Source: Microbacterium sp. LCT-H2
Lineage (GTDB): Bacteria > Actinomycetota > Actinomycetes > Actinomycetales > Microbacteriaceae
Length of the DNA stretch: 64,000 nucleotides
Assembly: GCF_001866135.1 (NCBI RefSeq)
Contig: NZ_MODW01000002.1
Location: 62,001 to 126,000 of the forward strand
Direction of reading: 5' to 3'
Shown here: piece after piece, positions 17,158 to 28,181 of the stretch
Position numbering within the stretch: position 1 is the stretch's first letter
Layout of the letters: every line of letters begins with the position of its first letter
Notes under the pieces: model-generated
Seen by the model: the letters and a program-made list of their open reading frames with translations, nothing else
The model's database searches: none
Told to the model about the DNA's origin: nothing
Translations under genes and position numbers: made by a program

Positions 17158-18540
17158 GTGACCACACGTACAGCGCAGCAGTCCACCAGCACCGCGCAGC
17201 AGTCCACCCGTCAGACGCCGAGTCAGGCCGCGGCCGCAGAACCGGATCAGGATCTGCGCACCTACGTCCTCGACACCTCGGTCCTGCTGAGCGATCCGCA
17301 GGCGCTCTTCCGGTTCGCGGAGCATTCCGTGGTGCTCCCGGTGGTCGTCATCACCGAACTCGAGGGCAAGCGGCACGACCCGGAGATCGGGTACTTCGCC
17401 CGCCAGGCGCTGCGCCACCTCGACGACCTGCGCGTCGAGCACGGTCGACTCGACTTCCCGGTGGAGGTCGGCGAGGGCGGCACCCTCCGCGTCGAGCTCG
17501 GCAACGCCGACCTCTCGGTGCTCCCCGCGGGGATCCGCCTCAGCGACAACGACAGCCGCATCCTCTCCGTGGCCATGCACCTCGCGCAGGACGGCCAGGA
17601 CGTGACCATCGTGTCGAAGGACCTCCCGATGCGGGTGAAGGCCGCGTCCCTGGGGCTCCGCGCCGAGGAGTACCTCGCCGAGCAGGCCGTGGACTCGGGC
17701 TGGACCGGCATCGCCACGCTCGATCTCTCCGGCGACGACATCAGCGACCTCTACGAGAGCGAGGTCGGGCTCAGCGAGGACGTGCACGGGCTTCCCCTCA
17801 ACACGGGCCTCATCATCCACTCGGAGCGCGGGTCGGCTCTCGGTCGGGTGACCGGCGACGGGGAGTTCCGGCTCGTCCGCGGTGACCGGGACATCTTCGG
17901 CATGCACGGGCGCTCCGCCGAGCAGCGCATCGCGATCGACCTGCTCCTCGACCCCGAGGTGGGCATCGTGTCCCTGGGCGGGCGCGCGGGCACCGGCAAG
18001 TCGGCGCTCGCACTGTGCGCGGGTCTGGAGGCCGTGCTGGAGCGGCAGCAGCAGAAGAAGATCATCGTCTTCCGTCCGCTGTTCGCCGTAGGTGGCCAGG
18101 AGCTCGGATACCTCCCGGGCGACCAGGGCGAGAAGATGAACCCCTGGGGTCAGGCGGTGTACGACACCCTCGGCTCCGTGGTCTCGGGGAACGTCATCGA
18201 CGAGGTCGTGGAACGCGGACTCCTCGAGGTGATGCCCCTCACCCACATCCGTGGGCGGTCCCTGCACGATGCCTTCGTGATCGTGGACGAGGCGCAGTCC
18301 CTGGAGCGGAACGTGCTGCTCACGGTGCTCAGCCGCATGGGGCAGAACTCCCGCGTGATCCTCACCCACGACGTCGGGCAGCGCGACAACCTCCGCGTCG
18401 GTCGCCACGATGGCATCGCCAGCGTCATCGAGACCCTCAAAGGACACGGCCTCTTCGGCCACGTCACCCTGACCCGCTCGGAGCGCTCCGCCATCGCCGC
18501 CCTCGTCACCGACCTCCTGGAGGGCGGCGAACTCAGCTGA
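17158..18540 (+). CDS. PhoH-type PIN-ATPase (PhoH2)
   Basis: A 460-residue fusion of an N-terminal PIN RNase domain and a C-terminal PhoH helicase-like ATPase. PIN residues: [23 protein letters not shown] and [12 protein letters not shown] hold the acidic triad. PhoH: Walker [16 protein letters not shown], Walker [15 protein letters not shown], and a sensor at [10 protein letters not shown]. Such PhoH2 proteins are sequence-dependent RNA helicase/RNases. GTG 17158 is preferred because GGGAG lies 7-10 bp upstream; GTG 17101 would add 19 residues of unlikely composition. It is monocistronic. Confidence 0.9.
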   Translation: MTTRTAQQSTSTAQQSTRQTPSQAAAAEPDQDLRTYVLDTSVLLSDPQALFRFAEHSVVLPVVVITELEGKRHDPEIGYFARQALRHLDDLRVEHGRLDFPVEVGEGGTLRVELGNADLSVLPAGIRLSDNDSRILSVAMHLAQDGQDVTIVSKDLPMRVKAASLGLRAEEYLAEQAVDSGWTGIATLDLSGDDISDLYESEVGLSEDVHGLPLNTGLIIHSERGSALGRVTGDGEFRLVRGDRDIFGMHGRSAEQRIAIDLLLDPEVGIVSLGGRAGTGKSALALCAGLEAVLERQQQKKIIVFRPLFAVGGQELGYLPGDQGEKMNPWGQAVYDTLGSVVSGNVIDEVVERGLLEVMPLTHIRGRSLHDAFVIVDEAQSLERNVLLTVLSRMGQNSRVILTHDVGQRDNLRVGRHDGIASVIETLKGHGLFGHVTLTRSERSAIAALVTDLLEGGELS

Positions 18541-18555
18541 CCCGCGCCGGCGGGC

Positions 18556-18798
18556 CCGGTTGCACGATCCGGGCCCGCCCGCACGACCTCGTCCCGCTGC
18601 ACGACCGTGCCCCGCCCGCACGACCTCATCCCGCCCGTGGGCCCCACTGGCCGCTCCGATCGTGCATCCGTGTCGGGCTCGTGCATCCGTGCCGCGGGCC
18701 CTCGGACGTCGGTAGCGACACCTGCACGGTCCTGCACCGTCGGCCGGCCGCTGCGGGCCGAGGGGTCGTGCGGGTGGAACGGAGTCGTGCATGCGGAA
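18556..18798. repeat. Array of short TGCACGAYC repeats, left flank of the DUF559 gene
   Basis: The 285-bp gap after phoH holds no gene. It contains about eight copies of a short motif: forward GCACGAYC near 18561, 18581, 18598 and 18617; reverse-complement GRTCGTGC-like near 18658, 18679, 18765 and 18784. Several are followed by CCG and GGAAC-type trailers. Forward copies fill the left half and reverse copies the right half, so the array is a loose large-scale inverted repeat. A smaller pair lies on the other side of the gene. Confidence 0.6.
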
Positions 18799-18825
18799 CC
18801 GGGTTCGTGAGGGCGGGATCAGACG

Positions 18826-19662
18826 TCAGATGCGGTCGTGGGCTCGACGGAGGGCGCCTTCGATCGCAGCCTGAACCGTGGGCCAGTCGTGCACGACCTG
18901 GGCGTAATCGAAGCGCAGCGTCTCGTACCCGAGTCGCGATGCGACGGCATCACGGGCGAGGTCGCGGTGGCGCATCGCCGGGGCACCGTGGTGCTCGCGG
19001 CCGTCGACTTCGATGATGAGTCGACCGTCGACAACGAAGTCGACGCGGCCGACACCGGAGATCGTGACCTGCGTCGTGAGCTGCACGCCGAGGATGTGGA
19101 GACGGAGGCGCAGGAGGGATTCCAGGCCGCTGTCCGCGTCAGGACGAGCGAGGTCCACGAGCCAGCGGGCGGACCGCGGCAGCGCGGCGCGGATCCGGTC
19201 TCGCGCTGCCCGCCCGATCAGTCCCTGCCGCCAGGCCGACTCGAAGGACACGAAGAAGGCCTCGTCACCCTCGCACACGTGCAGATGCCGAAGCGCGTCC
19301 TCGACAGACACGATGCCGAACCGGGTGCGTCCCTCGAAATGATGCGGGATGCACCGGCACTCGATGTGCGGGTGCGCGCGGCCGTTGCGACCGAGCCACA
19401 CGTGCGGCGCATCGCTCTCCGACAGCACCCAGACTCCGTGGGCGCGCAGCGCGGTGCCGCAACTGATGGCTCCACCATGGGCAGCTGCCGCGAGTACGGT
19501 CGCGTCGGTGTCGTGGGTGGCGAACACCCCGGAGCGGACCCGACGGATCCGGCCGGCGCGCACCGCGCGCGACAACGCGGAGCGCGGGATTCCGAAAGCC
19601 CCGAGGTCGCGCCCACGGGCGATGCCTCCGAGACGAGTGAGGGTCGAGACAGGATCGAGCAT
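18826..19662 (-). CDS. DUF559 (Vsr-like nuclease fold) protein with AbiEi-like N-terminus
   Basis: A 278-residue protein. The N-terminal ~85 residues (TRLGGIARGRDLGAFGIPRSALSRAVRAGRIRRVRSGVFA) resemble the winged-helix of AbiEi-type antitoxins. The C-terminal ~100 residues are a DUF559 domain with a Vsr/PD-(D/E)XK-like core: VDFVVDGRLIIEVDGREHHG, RHRDLARDAVASRLGYETLRF. ATG 19662 is chosen; upstream in-frame sequence is repeat-derived. These genes are numerous and variable in Microbacteriaceae; no biochemical role is established to my knowledge. Short repeats flank it on both sides. Confidence 0.82.
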   Translation of the reverse strand: MLDPVSTLTRLGGIARGRDLGAFGIPRSALSRAVRAGRIRRVRSGVFATHDTDATVLAAAAHGGAISCGTALRAHGVWVLSESDAPHVWLGRNGRAHPHIECRCIPHHFEGRTRFGIVSVEDALRHLHVCEGDEAFFVSFESAWRQGLIGRAARDRIRAALPRSARWLVDLARPDADSGLESLLRLRLHILGVQLTTQVTISGVGRVDFVVDGRLIIEVDGREHHGAPAMRHRDLARDAVASRLGYETLRFDYAQVVHDWPTVQAAIEGALRRAHDRI

Positions 19663-19756
19663 CCGCTGATTCTGCGTCCTCCGGTGTCTCCACGGGGCAG
19701 GAGGGGCGTCGTGGGGATGAGTCGGGGTGTCCGGGGACTCGTGGAGGAGGAGTCGC

Positions 19757-19836
19757 CTGCACGATCCGGAGCCGCGGGCAGTCCTGATCTGAGGATTCCG
19801 ACGTGCGGGCGGAACGTGGTCGTGCATCCGAGGCAG
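19757..19836. repeat. TGCACGAYC-type repeats, right flank of the DUF559 gene
   Basis: CTGCACGATCCGGA near 19758 and the reverse form GGTCGTGCATCCG near 19819, each with GCGGGC/GGAAC context similar to the left-flank array. The 291-bp interval 19663-19953 contains no gene; it holds these repeats and the fumC terminator. Confidence 0.55.
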
Positions 19837-19903
19837 GAACCGCGACGGACGGAGCCCGGATCCTGGCCGAGACGGGGGACGGGACGGGACGGGGGCGGAG
19901 ACG

Positions 19904-19941
19904 ACGGATGCCGCGAGGACCGAGGTCCCCGCGGCATCCGT
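19904..19941 (-). terminator. Terminator of the fumC operon
   Basis: ACGGATGCCGCG / CGCGGCATCCGT stem extended by GGAC/GTCC after one mismatch, 12 bp after the fumC stop. Confidence 0.75.
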
Positions 19942-19953
19942 GTCAGGCGTGGA

Positions 19954-21344
<1,391 letters not shown>

Positions 21345-21348
<4 letters not shown>

Positions 21349-22019
21349 TCCGAACCCTCCTTGGTTGCGGGGTCGATCCCCTCGGCTTCGATGCCGACCG
21401 TGATGACGGGCGCTGCCTCACCCTCGGCCAGACGGTAGTTGGCGCCGACGATGCCGAGACGGCCTTCGGCGACGGCGTTGCTGATGATCTCGGACGACTG
21501 CAGCAGGTCGTTGACGGTGTTGCGAAGGTGCTCGCGTCCGACGAGCTCCGCATCGATGTCGGCCACCGTGCCGCCGCCGCTCTCCGCGAGCACCTTGCGG
21601 GCGGCCGGGACGATCGGCGCGATGAGCTTCCAGATGTGCGGGGGGAGCGGGTCCGCGTCGATGGCGGTGCCGTCGATGGCGGCGCGCACCGCACCACAGG
21701 AGTCGTGCGCGAGGACCACGATGAGCGGGACCTCGAGAACGGCGACCGCGTACTCCAGGCTCGCCACGATCGACTCGCCGATCACCTGCCCGGCGTTGCG
21801 CACCACGAAGAGGTCGCCGAGGCCGAGGTCGAAGATGATCTCGGCGGCGAGACGAGAGTCCGAGCAGCCGAAGAGCGTCGCGACGGGGTGCTGCGCCGCG
21901 GTGAGGTCCTTGCGGCGGTCGACGTTCTGGTTCGGGTGCTGGGGCTCGTCGCGGACGAAGCGACGGTTGCCGTCCTGCATCTGCTTCCAGGCGGCGGCGG
22001 GGGTCAGCGGGTGGGTCAT
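21345..22019 (-). CDS. Beta-class carbonic anhydrase
   Basis: A 224-residue zinc enzyme interconverting CO2 and bicarbonate. Ligands and the Asp-Arg dyad are clear: C-x-D-x-R in [13 protein letters not shown], and H-x-x-C in [29 protein letters not shown] is the usual second region. ATG 22019 overlaps the DUF4245 stop and its own stop overlaps the fumC start, so the three are translationally coupled. Confidence 0.95.
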
Positions 22020-22660
22020 CGGGCCTCCGAGACGGTGCGGATCTGGGGGATGAGCGACTCCGCGAGCTCGGCGGTGGAGTCGGCCGAGCGGGAGCCGTAG
22101 AGAAGCACGTAGTCGTCGCCGGCCTGGGTGCCGAGGGCGTAGGTGACGTTCGCCTCCGCGCCGGCGGACCCGGGCCGATAGACGTCCCACTCCAGACCGC
22201 CGATACGCACGGTGTCGGTCGGGGCGACGCCGTTCAGCCGCTGCGGGGCCCAGGAGGCATCGGCATCGAAGGCCTGGGCGAGCTTGATGAACCCGCGCTC
22301 GTCCTGTGCCGCAGGCGCGAGGGTGACCTCCCAGACCACGGGGGCTCCGCTCTGGAGCTCGGCCGCGTTCACTCGCCAGAACTCGTCCGTGTCGGGGACG
22401 ATCGCCGGGCTGCCCATGGACGACTCCACGTCCGCGGCGATGGCGGCCACGTCGATCGGCTTCGCGGCGACCGGCTCGCCCCGGGGGACGAGCGCGATGA
22501 TGACGACGACGACCGCGAGGGTCACCACGAGCGCGGCGACGAGGTTGCGGACCGTCTGGCTCGACCGGTAGGCCTTGCTCGACGCGGCCTTGCGTGCCGC
22601 GGTCTCGTCCGGCGTCTCCGGTCGACCGAGGTCGGCATTGATCGCGGGACCCTTGCTCAT
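22016..22660 (-). CDS. DUF4245 membrane-anchored protein
   Basis: A 214-residue actinobacterial protein: a cytoplasmic N-terminus rich in Ala/Lys, one helix ([22 protein letters not shown], residues ~37-58), then an extracytoplasmic domain with [22 protein letters not shown] and [23 protein letters not shown] 22660 overlaps the xseB stop by four bases. The function is unknown; its conserved position next to exonuclease VII and fumarase genes is typical of the order. Confidence 0.88.
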   Translation of the reverse strand: MSKGPAINADLGRPETPDETAARKAASSKAYRSSQTVRNLVAALVVTLAVVVVIIALVPRGEPVAAKPIDVAAIAADVESSMGSPAIVPDTDEFWRVNAAELQSGAPVVWEVTLAPAAQDERGFIKLAQAFDADASWAPQRLNGVAPTDTVRIGGLEWDVYRPGSAGAEANVTYALGTQAGDDYVLLYGSRSADSTAELAESLIPQIRTVSEAR

Positions 22661-22890
22661 GACGCGTCGCTCTCGTCGGGGGTGGCGGTGCGTGCAGCCT
22701 CGAGACGACGCTTCGCGCCGAGCAGCCACTCCTCGCAGCGGGCGGCCAGGGCCTCGCCACGCTCCCAGAGCGCCAGCGAGTGCTCGAGGGTGGGCGCCCC
22801 CTGTTCGAGCTCGGCGACGACCCGGACGAGCTCGTCACGGGCCGCCTCGAACGACAGCGTGTCCACGGGGGTGTCGTTCACGGCGCTCAC
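22657..22890 (-). CDS. xseB: Exodeoxyribonuclease VII small subunit
   Basis: A 77-residue helical subunit that, in several copies, binds XseA to form the single-strand-specific exonuclease VII. Family motif [45 protein letters not shown] spans residues ~12-55. Start is GTG 22890. It lies 36 bp after xseA and overlaps DUF4245. Confidence 0.93.
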   Translation of the reverse strand: MSAVNDTPVDTLSFEAARDELVRVVAELEQGAPTLEHSLALWERGEALAARCEEWLLGAKRRLEAARTATPDESDAS

Positions 22891-22926
22891 TCCTCCATCC
22901 TACGTCGTGCCCCGGACGCCGCCCGC

Positions 22927-24204
22927 TCAGGCGCCTTCCGCGATCTCGCCCTCCGAGCGAACCGCGAGCGACCCTCGGTCCACCGTGAGGGTGAGCGCGC
23001 TGCCCGCAGGGGCGTCCGCCGCGTCGCGGAGGATCACGCCGCCTTCGAGGTGGGCGATGGCGTAGCCGCGGGCCAGAGTGGCGGCGGGGGAGAGGGCGCG
23101 TAGCGAGGCGCGCAGTTCGCTCGTCCGCCGGCCGGCGTCGTCGAGCTGCCGGGCGACCGCGTCGCGACCGCGGGCGAGAAGCAGGAAGGTCTCCTGCGCG
23201 CGGCTGTCGATGATCGGATCGGGCGAGCGCAGCACCGGCCGGGACCGCAGCTGCTCAAGCTGGGCCATGTCGTGTGTGAGGCGCTGCGTGAGGCGGGTGG
23301 TGGCCCGGGACCGCAGTTGCGCGATGAGTGCGCGCTGCTCCCCGACGTCGGGGACGACACGCTTGGCGGCATCGGTCGGCGTCGAGGCGCGCAGGTCGGC
23401 GACGTCGTCGAGGAGGGGGTGGTCGTTCTCATGGCCGATGGCGCTGACCACCGGTGTGGAGGCGGCGGCCACGGCTCGGACGAGGCGTTCGTCGCTGAAG
23501 CCGAGGAGTGTCTGCGGGTCGCCGCCGCCGCGCGCGATGATGATGACGTCGACCTCGGGATCGGCGTCCAAGCGGGCGAGAGCCGCCAAGGTGTCCGGCA
23601 CGCAGCGATCGCCCTGCACCGCGGCGTACGCGGTCTTGAATCGCACCTGCGGCCAGCGCAGCTCGGCGTTGCGGTGGACGTCCTTCTCGGCGTCGGAGCG
23701 CTCACCGGTGATGAGGCCGATGACGTGGGGGAGGAACGGCAGCCGCTTCTTGCGGGCGGGATCGAAGAGGCCCTCCTGGCGGAGCTGCACGCGCAGCCGT
23801 TCCAACCGTTCGAGCTGGTCGCCCAGTCCGACATGCTTCATGGCCGAGACCGCGAAGCTGAAGTCTCCGGAGCGCACGAAGTAGTCGGCCTTGACGGCGG
23901 CGACGACGTGATCGCCCACGCCCAGGTCGGCGGGGATGCGGCCGCGCACGCTCGACCAGACCCGGATGGAGATCTGTGCATCGGAGCGGGTGTCCTTGAG
24001 GCGGGCGAAGACGTTGCCGGCGCGGACGTTCCAGGAGGTGATCTCGCCCTCGACCCACACCGTGTTCCACCGTGCGACGAAGTCGCGGATGGTGGCGTTC
24101 AGCCGCGCGACCGAGGTCGGCGCCTGCGCCGTGGAGTCGCGCGGGGCGACGGCATCCGCCGGCGGCGTCTCTCCCGGTCCCGTCGTCGCTTCGAAGACTG
24201 TCAT
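22927..24204 (-). CDS. xseA: Exodeoxyribonuclease VII large subunit
   Basis: Catalytic subunit of exonuclease VII, which degrades single-stranded DNA from both ends to oligonucleotides. The 425-residue protein has an N-terminal OB-fold (WVEGEITSWNVRAGNVFARLKD), the catalytic domain with LITGERSDAEKDV, DVIIIARGGGDPQTLLGF and SAIGHENDHPLLDDVADLRASTPTDAA, then a coiled-coil region. ATG 24204 is preceded by GGGAG, giving MTVFEATTG. First gene of the leftward operon, divergent from ispH. Confidence 0.95.
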   Translation of the reverse strand: MTVFEATTGPGETPPADAVAPRDSTAQAPTSVARLNATIRDFVARWNTVWVEGEITSWNVRAGNVFARLKDTRSDAQISIRVWSSVRGRIPADLGVGDHVVAAVKADYFVRSGDFSFAVSAMKHVGLGDQLERLERLRVQLRQEGLFDPARKKRLPFLPHVIGLITGERSDAEKDVHRNAELRWPQVRFKTAYAAVQGDRCVPDTLAALARLDADPEVDVIIIARGGGDPQTLLGFSDERLVRAVAAASTPVVSAIGHENDHPLLDDVADLRASTPTDAAKRVVPDVGEQRALIAQLRSRATTRLTQRLTHDMAQLEQLRSRPVLRSPDPIIDSRAQETFLLLARGRDAVARQLDDAGRRTSELRASLRALSPAATLARGYAIAHLEGGVILRDAADAPAGSALTLTVDRGSLAVRSEGEIAEGA

Positions 24205-24268
24205 CTGCTCCCGTTCCTGCCCGCGCACTCTCCGGCCCCGTCCAGCCGGGCGACGGTAGAATCGAGGG

Positions 24269-25351
24269 GTGACTTCGACTGCCGTTCATCTTCCCGCTCC
24301 TCGCATCCCACGAGTGCGCGCCGCGGCCGGGCGGCTTCAGGATAACCCGGTGCCCGGACACAAGCGCGTCCTGCTCGCCGCCCCCCGCGGATACTGTGCG
24401 GGGGTGGACCGTGCGGTGGTCGCCGTGGAGAAGGCGCTGGAGCGCTACGGCGCCCCCGTCTACGTCCGCAAGCAGATCGTGCACAACATCCACGTCGTGA
24501 CGGAGCTCGAGGCCAAGGGCGCGATCTTCGTCGAGGAGGTCGACGAGGTGCCGGAGGGCGCGCACGTCGTCTTCAGCGCGCACGGCGTCTCCCCGGCGGT
24601 CGTGAACGCCGCCTCCGACCGTGGCCTGCACGCCATCGACGCCACCTGCCCGCTCGTCACCAAGGTCCACCGCGAGGCCGTGCGGTTCGCGCGGGACGAC
24701 TTCGAGATCCTGCTCATCGGCCACGACGGACATGAGGAGGTCGAGGGCACCGCGGGAGAGGCGCCCGATCACGTCACGGTCGTCAACTCTCCGCAAGAAG
24801 CCGACACCGTGCAGGTGAAGGACCCGTCCAAGGTAGTGTGGCTGTCGCAGACGACGCTCTCCGTCGACGAGACGATGGAGACGGTGAACCGGCTCCGCAC
24901 CCGGTTCCCCGAGCTGCACAACCCGCCGTCCGACGACATCTGCTACGCCACGCAGAACCGGCAGGTCGCCATCAAGAAGGTCGCTCAGCGCGCTGATCTC
25001 GTGATCGTGGTCGGCTCCGCCAACTCCTCCAACAGCGTGCGGCTCGTCGAGGTCGCCCTCGAGTACGGAGCCAAGGCCGCCTACCGCGTGGACTACGCCG
25101 AGGAGATCCGCCAGGAGTGGCTCGACGGCGTGGAGACGGTGGGCGTCACCAGCGGCGCTTCCGTCCCCGAGGTGCTCGTGCGCGAGGTGCTCGACGCGAT
25201 CGGCGATGCCGGGTATCGCGACGTGGAAGAGGTCAAGACGGCGGAGGAGGACCTCATGTTCTCCCTGCCGAAGGAGCTCCGTCAGGACGCCACGGGCCAG
25301 CGCGACGCGCGCGCCCTCGGCGGCCGCGCCTCCGCAGGAGGGGGTGCATAG
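24269..25351 (+). CDS. ispH: 4-hydroxy-3-methylbut-2-enyl diphosphate reductase
   Basis: Last enzyme of the MEP isoprenoid pathway; an Fe-S reductase that makes IPP and DMAPP. The three cluster cysteines are in [22 protein letters not shown] and [11 protein letters not shown]; the substrate His residues are in HNIHVVTEL and SAHGVSP. 360 residues with a slightly extended N-terminus from GTG 24269; an internal start near residue 32 ([15 protein letters not shown]) is also possible. The iclR-type gene begins 2 bp after its stop. Confidence 0.95.
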   Translation: MTSTAVHLPAPRIPRVRAAAGRLQDNPVPGHKRVLLAAPRGYCAGVDRAVVAVEKALERYGAPVYVRKQIVHNIHVVTELEAKGAIFVEEVDEVPEGAHVVFSAHGVSPAVVNAASDRGLHAIDATCPLVTKVHREAVRFARDDFEILLIGHDGHEEVEGTAGEAPDHVTVVNSPQEADTVQVKDPSKVVWLSQTTLSVDETMETVNRLRTRFPELHNPPSDDICYATQNRQVAIKKVAQRADLVIVVGSANSSNSVRLVEVALEYGAKAAYRVDYAEEIRQEWLDGVETVGVTSGASVPEVLVREVLDAIGDAGYRDVEEVKTAEEDLMFSLPKELRQDATGQRDARALGGRASAGGGA

Positions 25352-25353
25352 CG

Positions 25354-26145
25354 GTGAACGCCGCGGAGGCGGAGCCGACCCTCATCGGGTCCGTGCAACG
25401 CGCGCTCCGCCTGGTCGACATCGTCGCGAACTCCCCGCGTCCGCTTCCGGCCAAGATGCTCTCATCGATCACGGGGCTCACTCCGGGAACGACCTACAAC
25501 CTCGTCCGCACGCTCGTGCACGAGGGGTACCTCAGCGCCGAACCGGACGGGCTCGTGCTGGGCGGACGCTTCCCCGCGTTCCAGCAGCAGATCGACTCTC
25601 GTGGGGTGTTCCTGGCTCGGGTGCGCGCCGCTCTGCGCGCAGTGACGGAGGACGTGGGCGCCACGGCCTACCTCTCCCGATATGCGGACGGGGAGATGCA
25701 TCTCGTCGATATCGTGGACGCCGTACGGAATCCGCGCATCGAGCTCTGGGTCGGGCTGCACGCCAGCGCCCACGCGACCGCGCTGGGCAAGCAGATCCTC
25801 GCGGCGCTCTCCGAGGAGGACCGCCTGGACTACCTCTCCCGGCACCGGCTCGAGGAGCTCACGCCTCGGACGATCAGCGACCGCCGGACGCTCCTCACGC
25901 AGCTCGAGCAGACGCCGGGGTGGGCGATCGACCGGGAGGAGTATGCGATCGGAGCCACCTGTGTCGCGGTTCCGGTCATCGCCCCCGGGGTGACGGCGTC
26001 GCTGGCCGTCTCCCTGCCCGCGGACCGGGCGGTGGTCAACCGTCGTCTCGTGTCGAACCTGCAGCGCACGGCCCGGCGGCTCTCCCTGCAGCTCGGGGCG
26101 GACGCCCTGGACACCGACGGCCCGGACGCCGAGTTCACCATCTGA
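25354..26145 (+). CDS. IclR family transcriptional regulator
   Basis: A 263-residue DNA-binding protein: N-terminal winged helix (LIGSVQRALRLVDIVANSPRPLPAKMLSSITGLTPGTTYNLVRTLVHEGYL) and a C-terminal effector domain with ELWVGLHASAHATALGKQILAAL, the IclR signature region, and GATCVAVPVIAPG. GTG 25354 starts two bases after ispH, so it is cotranscribed. The effector and target genes are not evident; the adjacent small RNA region could be one target, but no operator was seen. Confidence 0.9.
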   Translation: MNAAEAEPTLIGSVQRALRLVDIVANSPRPLPAKMLSSITGLTPGTTYNLVRTLVHEGYLSAEPDGLVLGGRFPAFQQQIDSRGVFLARVRAALRAVTEDVGATAYLSRYADGEMHLVDIVDAVRNPRIELWVGLHASAHATALGKQILAALSEEDRLDYLSRHRLEELTPRTISDRRTLLTQLEQTPGWAIDREEYAIGATCVAVPVIAPGVTASLAVSLPADRAVVNRRLVSNLQRTARRLSLQLGADALDTDGPDAEFTI

Positions 26146-26179
26146 ATTCGGGGCCCTGGTGTGGGCATCGAGGGTTCCC

Positions 26180-26320
26180 TATGATCGAAGGCGTAGTGGC
26201 TGACAACGCCCTACTGATCGCCTACGGCGTCCCCAGCGCCGGCGACCAACGGGATGAGGAGCGTCCCCAGCGCTCCACGTCCGCGGCCCCGAGAAGTCCC
26301 CACTTCTCCGGGGCCGCTAT
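26180..26320 (+). ncRNA. Candidate structured small RNA with three C-rich hairpin loops
   Basis: The 235-bp gap between the iclR-type and DUF6264 genes contains no ORF but four consecutive hairpins. Hairpin 1 (26193-26214): GTAG-T-GGC / GCC-CTAC, loop TGACAAC. Hairpin 2 (26225-26241): CGGCG/CGCCG, loop TCCCCAG. Hairpin 3 (26258-26276): GGAGCG/CGCTCC, the same loop TCCCCAG. Hairpin 4 (26283-26317): GCGGCCCC then GAGAAG pair with CTTCTC and GGGGCCGC around TCCCCA, with one bulged C; it could be the terminator. A -10-like TATGAT lies at 26180-26185, so transcription would start near 26192, just before hairpin 1; the -35 is poor. The repeated unpaired UCCCCA loops recall C-rich-loop small RNAs that bind G-rich ribosome sites (compare the actinobacterial 6C RNA), but this layout is not one I can assign. 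Confidence 0.6.
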
Positions 26321-26380
26321 CGGTTGGGGGTCCGACTTCTCTGAACGAGCGAGCTGAGCCTCGGCCGATACGATGGCGGG

Positions 26381-26902
26381 ATGACCGACCAGCGCCCCCG
26401 ATACGGGGAACTCGCCACACCAGAGGAGCAGCGGAGGGCAGCGGGGCTGCCGCCCGTGGCAGAGGTGATCGCCCCGTCGGCTCCCGTCTCGGACCCCGCG
26501 CCCGCGGCTCCTGCTCCGGCGCGCCCCTCCTCAGTGGATCGGTTCGCGACGATCGCGCTGCTCGCCTACGGCCTCGTGAACGTCATCGTCACCGGCCTGT
26601 CCTACCTCGACATCGTCCCGGTGATGAACCAGACCATGGGCATGCTGGGCATCGAGGGGGAGTTCACCAACTACGCCGCGGGGCGCACGTGGGGGACGAT
26701 CGCCGCCGTCGTGCTGGCAGTCGGCTGGTGCGTCACGGCGGCCCTGTCGATCCGTCGCCTGCGTCGTGGCCGCCTCACCTGGTGGCTCCCGCTCGTCGGA
26801 GCCGTCATCACGCTGGGCATCGCCTCGTTCTGCCTCGTCGTGCCGATGATGGGCGACCCGGCCTTCATCGCCTACCTCGACCAGGCGACCGGGGCGCGCT
26901 GA
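26381..26902 (+). CDS. DUF6264 family membrane protein
   Basis: A 173-residue protein: a Pro/Ala-rich cytoplasmic N-terminus (to ~48) beginning TDQRPRYGELATPEEQ, then three predicted helices at roughly 52-75 (ATIALLAYGLVNVIVTGLSYL), 100-122 (TIAAVVLAVGWCVTAALS) and 133-155 (WWLPLVGAVITLGIASFCLVV). This matches small DUF6264 proteins of Microbacteriaceae. Function unknown. It is preceded by the candidate small RNA and followed by a strong terminator. Confidence 0.82.
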   Translation: MTDQRPRYGELATPEEQRRAAGLPPVAEVIAPSAPVSDPAPAAPAPARPSSVDRFATIALLAYGLVNVIVTGLSYLDIVPVMNQTMGMLGIEGEFTNYAAGRTWGTIAAVVLAVGWCVTAALSIRRLRRGRLTWWLPLVGAVITLGIASFCLVVPMMGDPAFIAYLDQATGAR

Positions 26903-26915
26903 CGCCGACACGCAG

Positions 26916-26952
26916 ACGAAAGGGGCCCGGCAAGACGCCGGGCCCCTTTCGT
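26916..26952. terminator. Bidirectional terminator between the DUF6264 and fbaA genes
   Basis: A 16-bp perfect stem, ACGAAAGGGGCCCGGC with GCCGGGCCCCTTTCGT, loop AAGAC. Convergent genes end on either side. Confidence 0.9.
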
Positions 26953-26965
26953 GTGTCTGGTGGTG

Positions 26966-27994
<1,029 letters not shown>

Positions 27995-28181
27995 GAGAAC
28001 TCCTGCGGTAGGTGAAGCCGGGACAGCTGCCACTCTATCGGGGCGGGTGTCCGGCTTCGGCAGGAGGAGTCGCGCGTCGGTGGGCACCGTCCTTCGGTGG
28101 TGTTAAGAACGGCGATTTCTTCCTCGCTCAGAGGCGGAAAACGGGGCGATCGATCCGGTGCTCGCGGATAGGCTGGGGTTC

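Noticed and set aside
18556-18798. CRISPR array near the DUF559 gene
   Set aside because: Repeat units are only about 9 bp, occur in both orientations and have irregular spacing; no cas genes are present.
26180-26320. Assignment of the hairpin cluster to the 6C RNA family
   Set aside because: 6C RNAs have two hairpins with runs of at least six C; here there are three loops with four C each and different stems.
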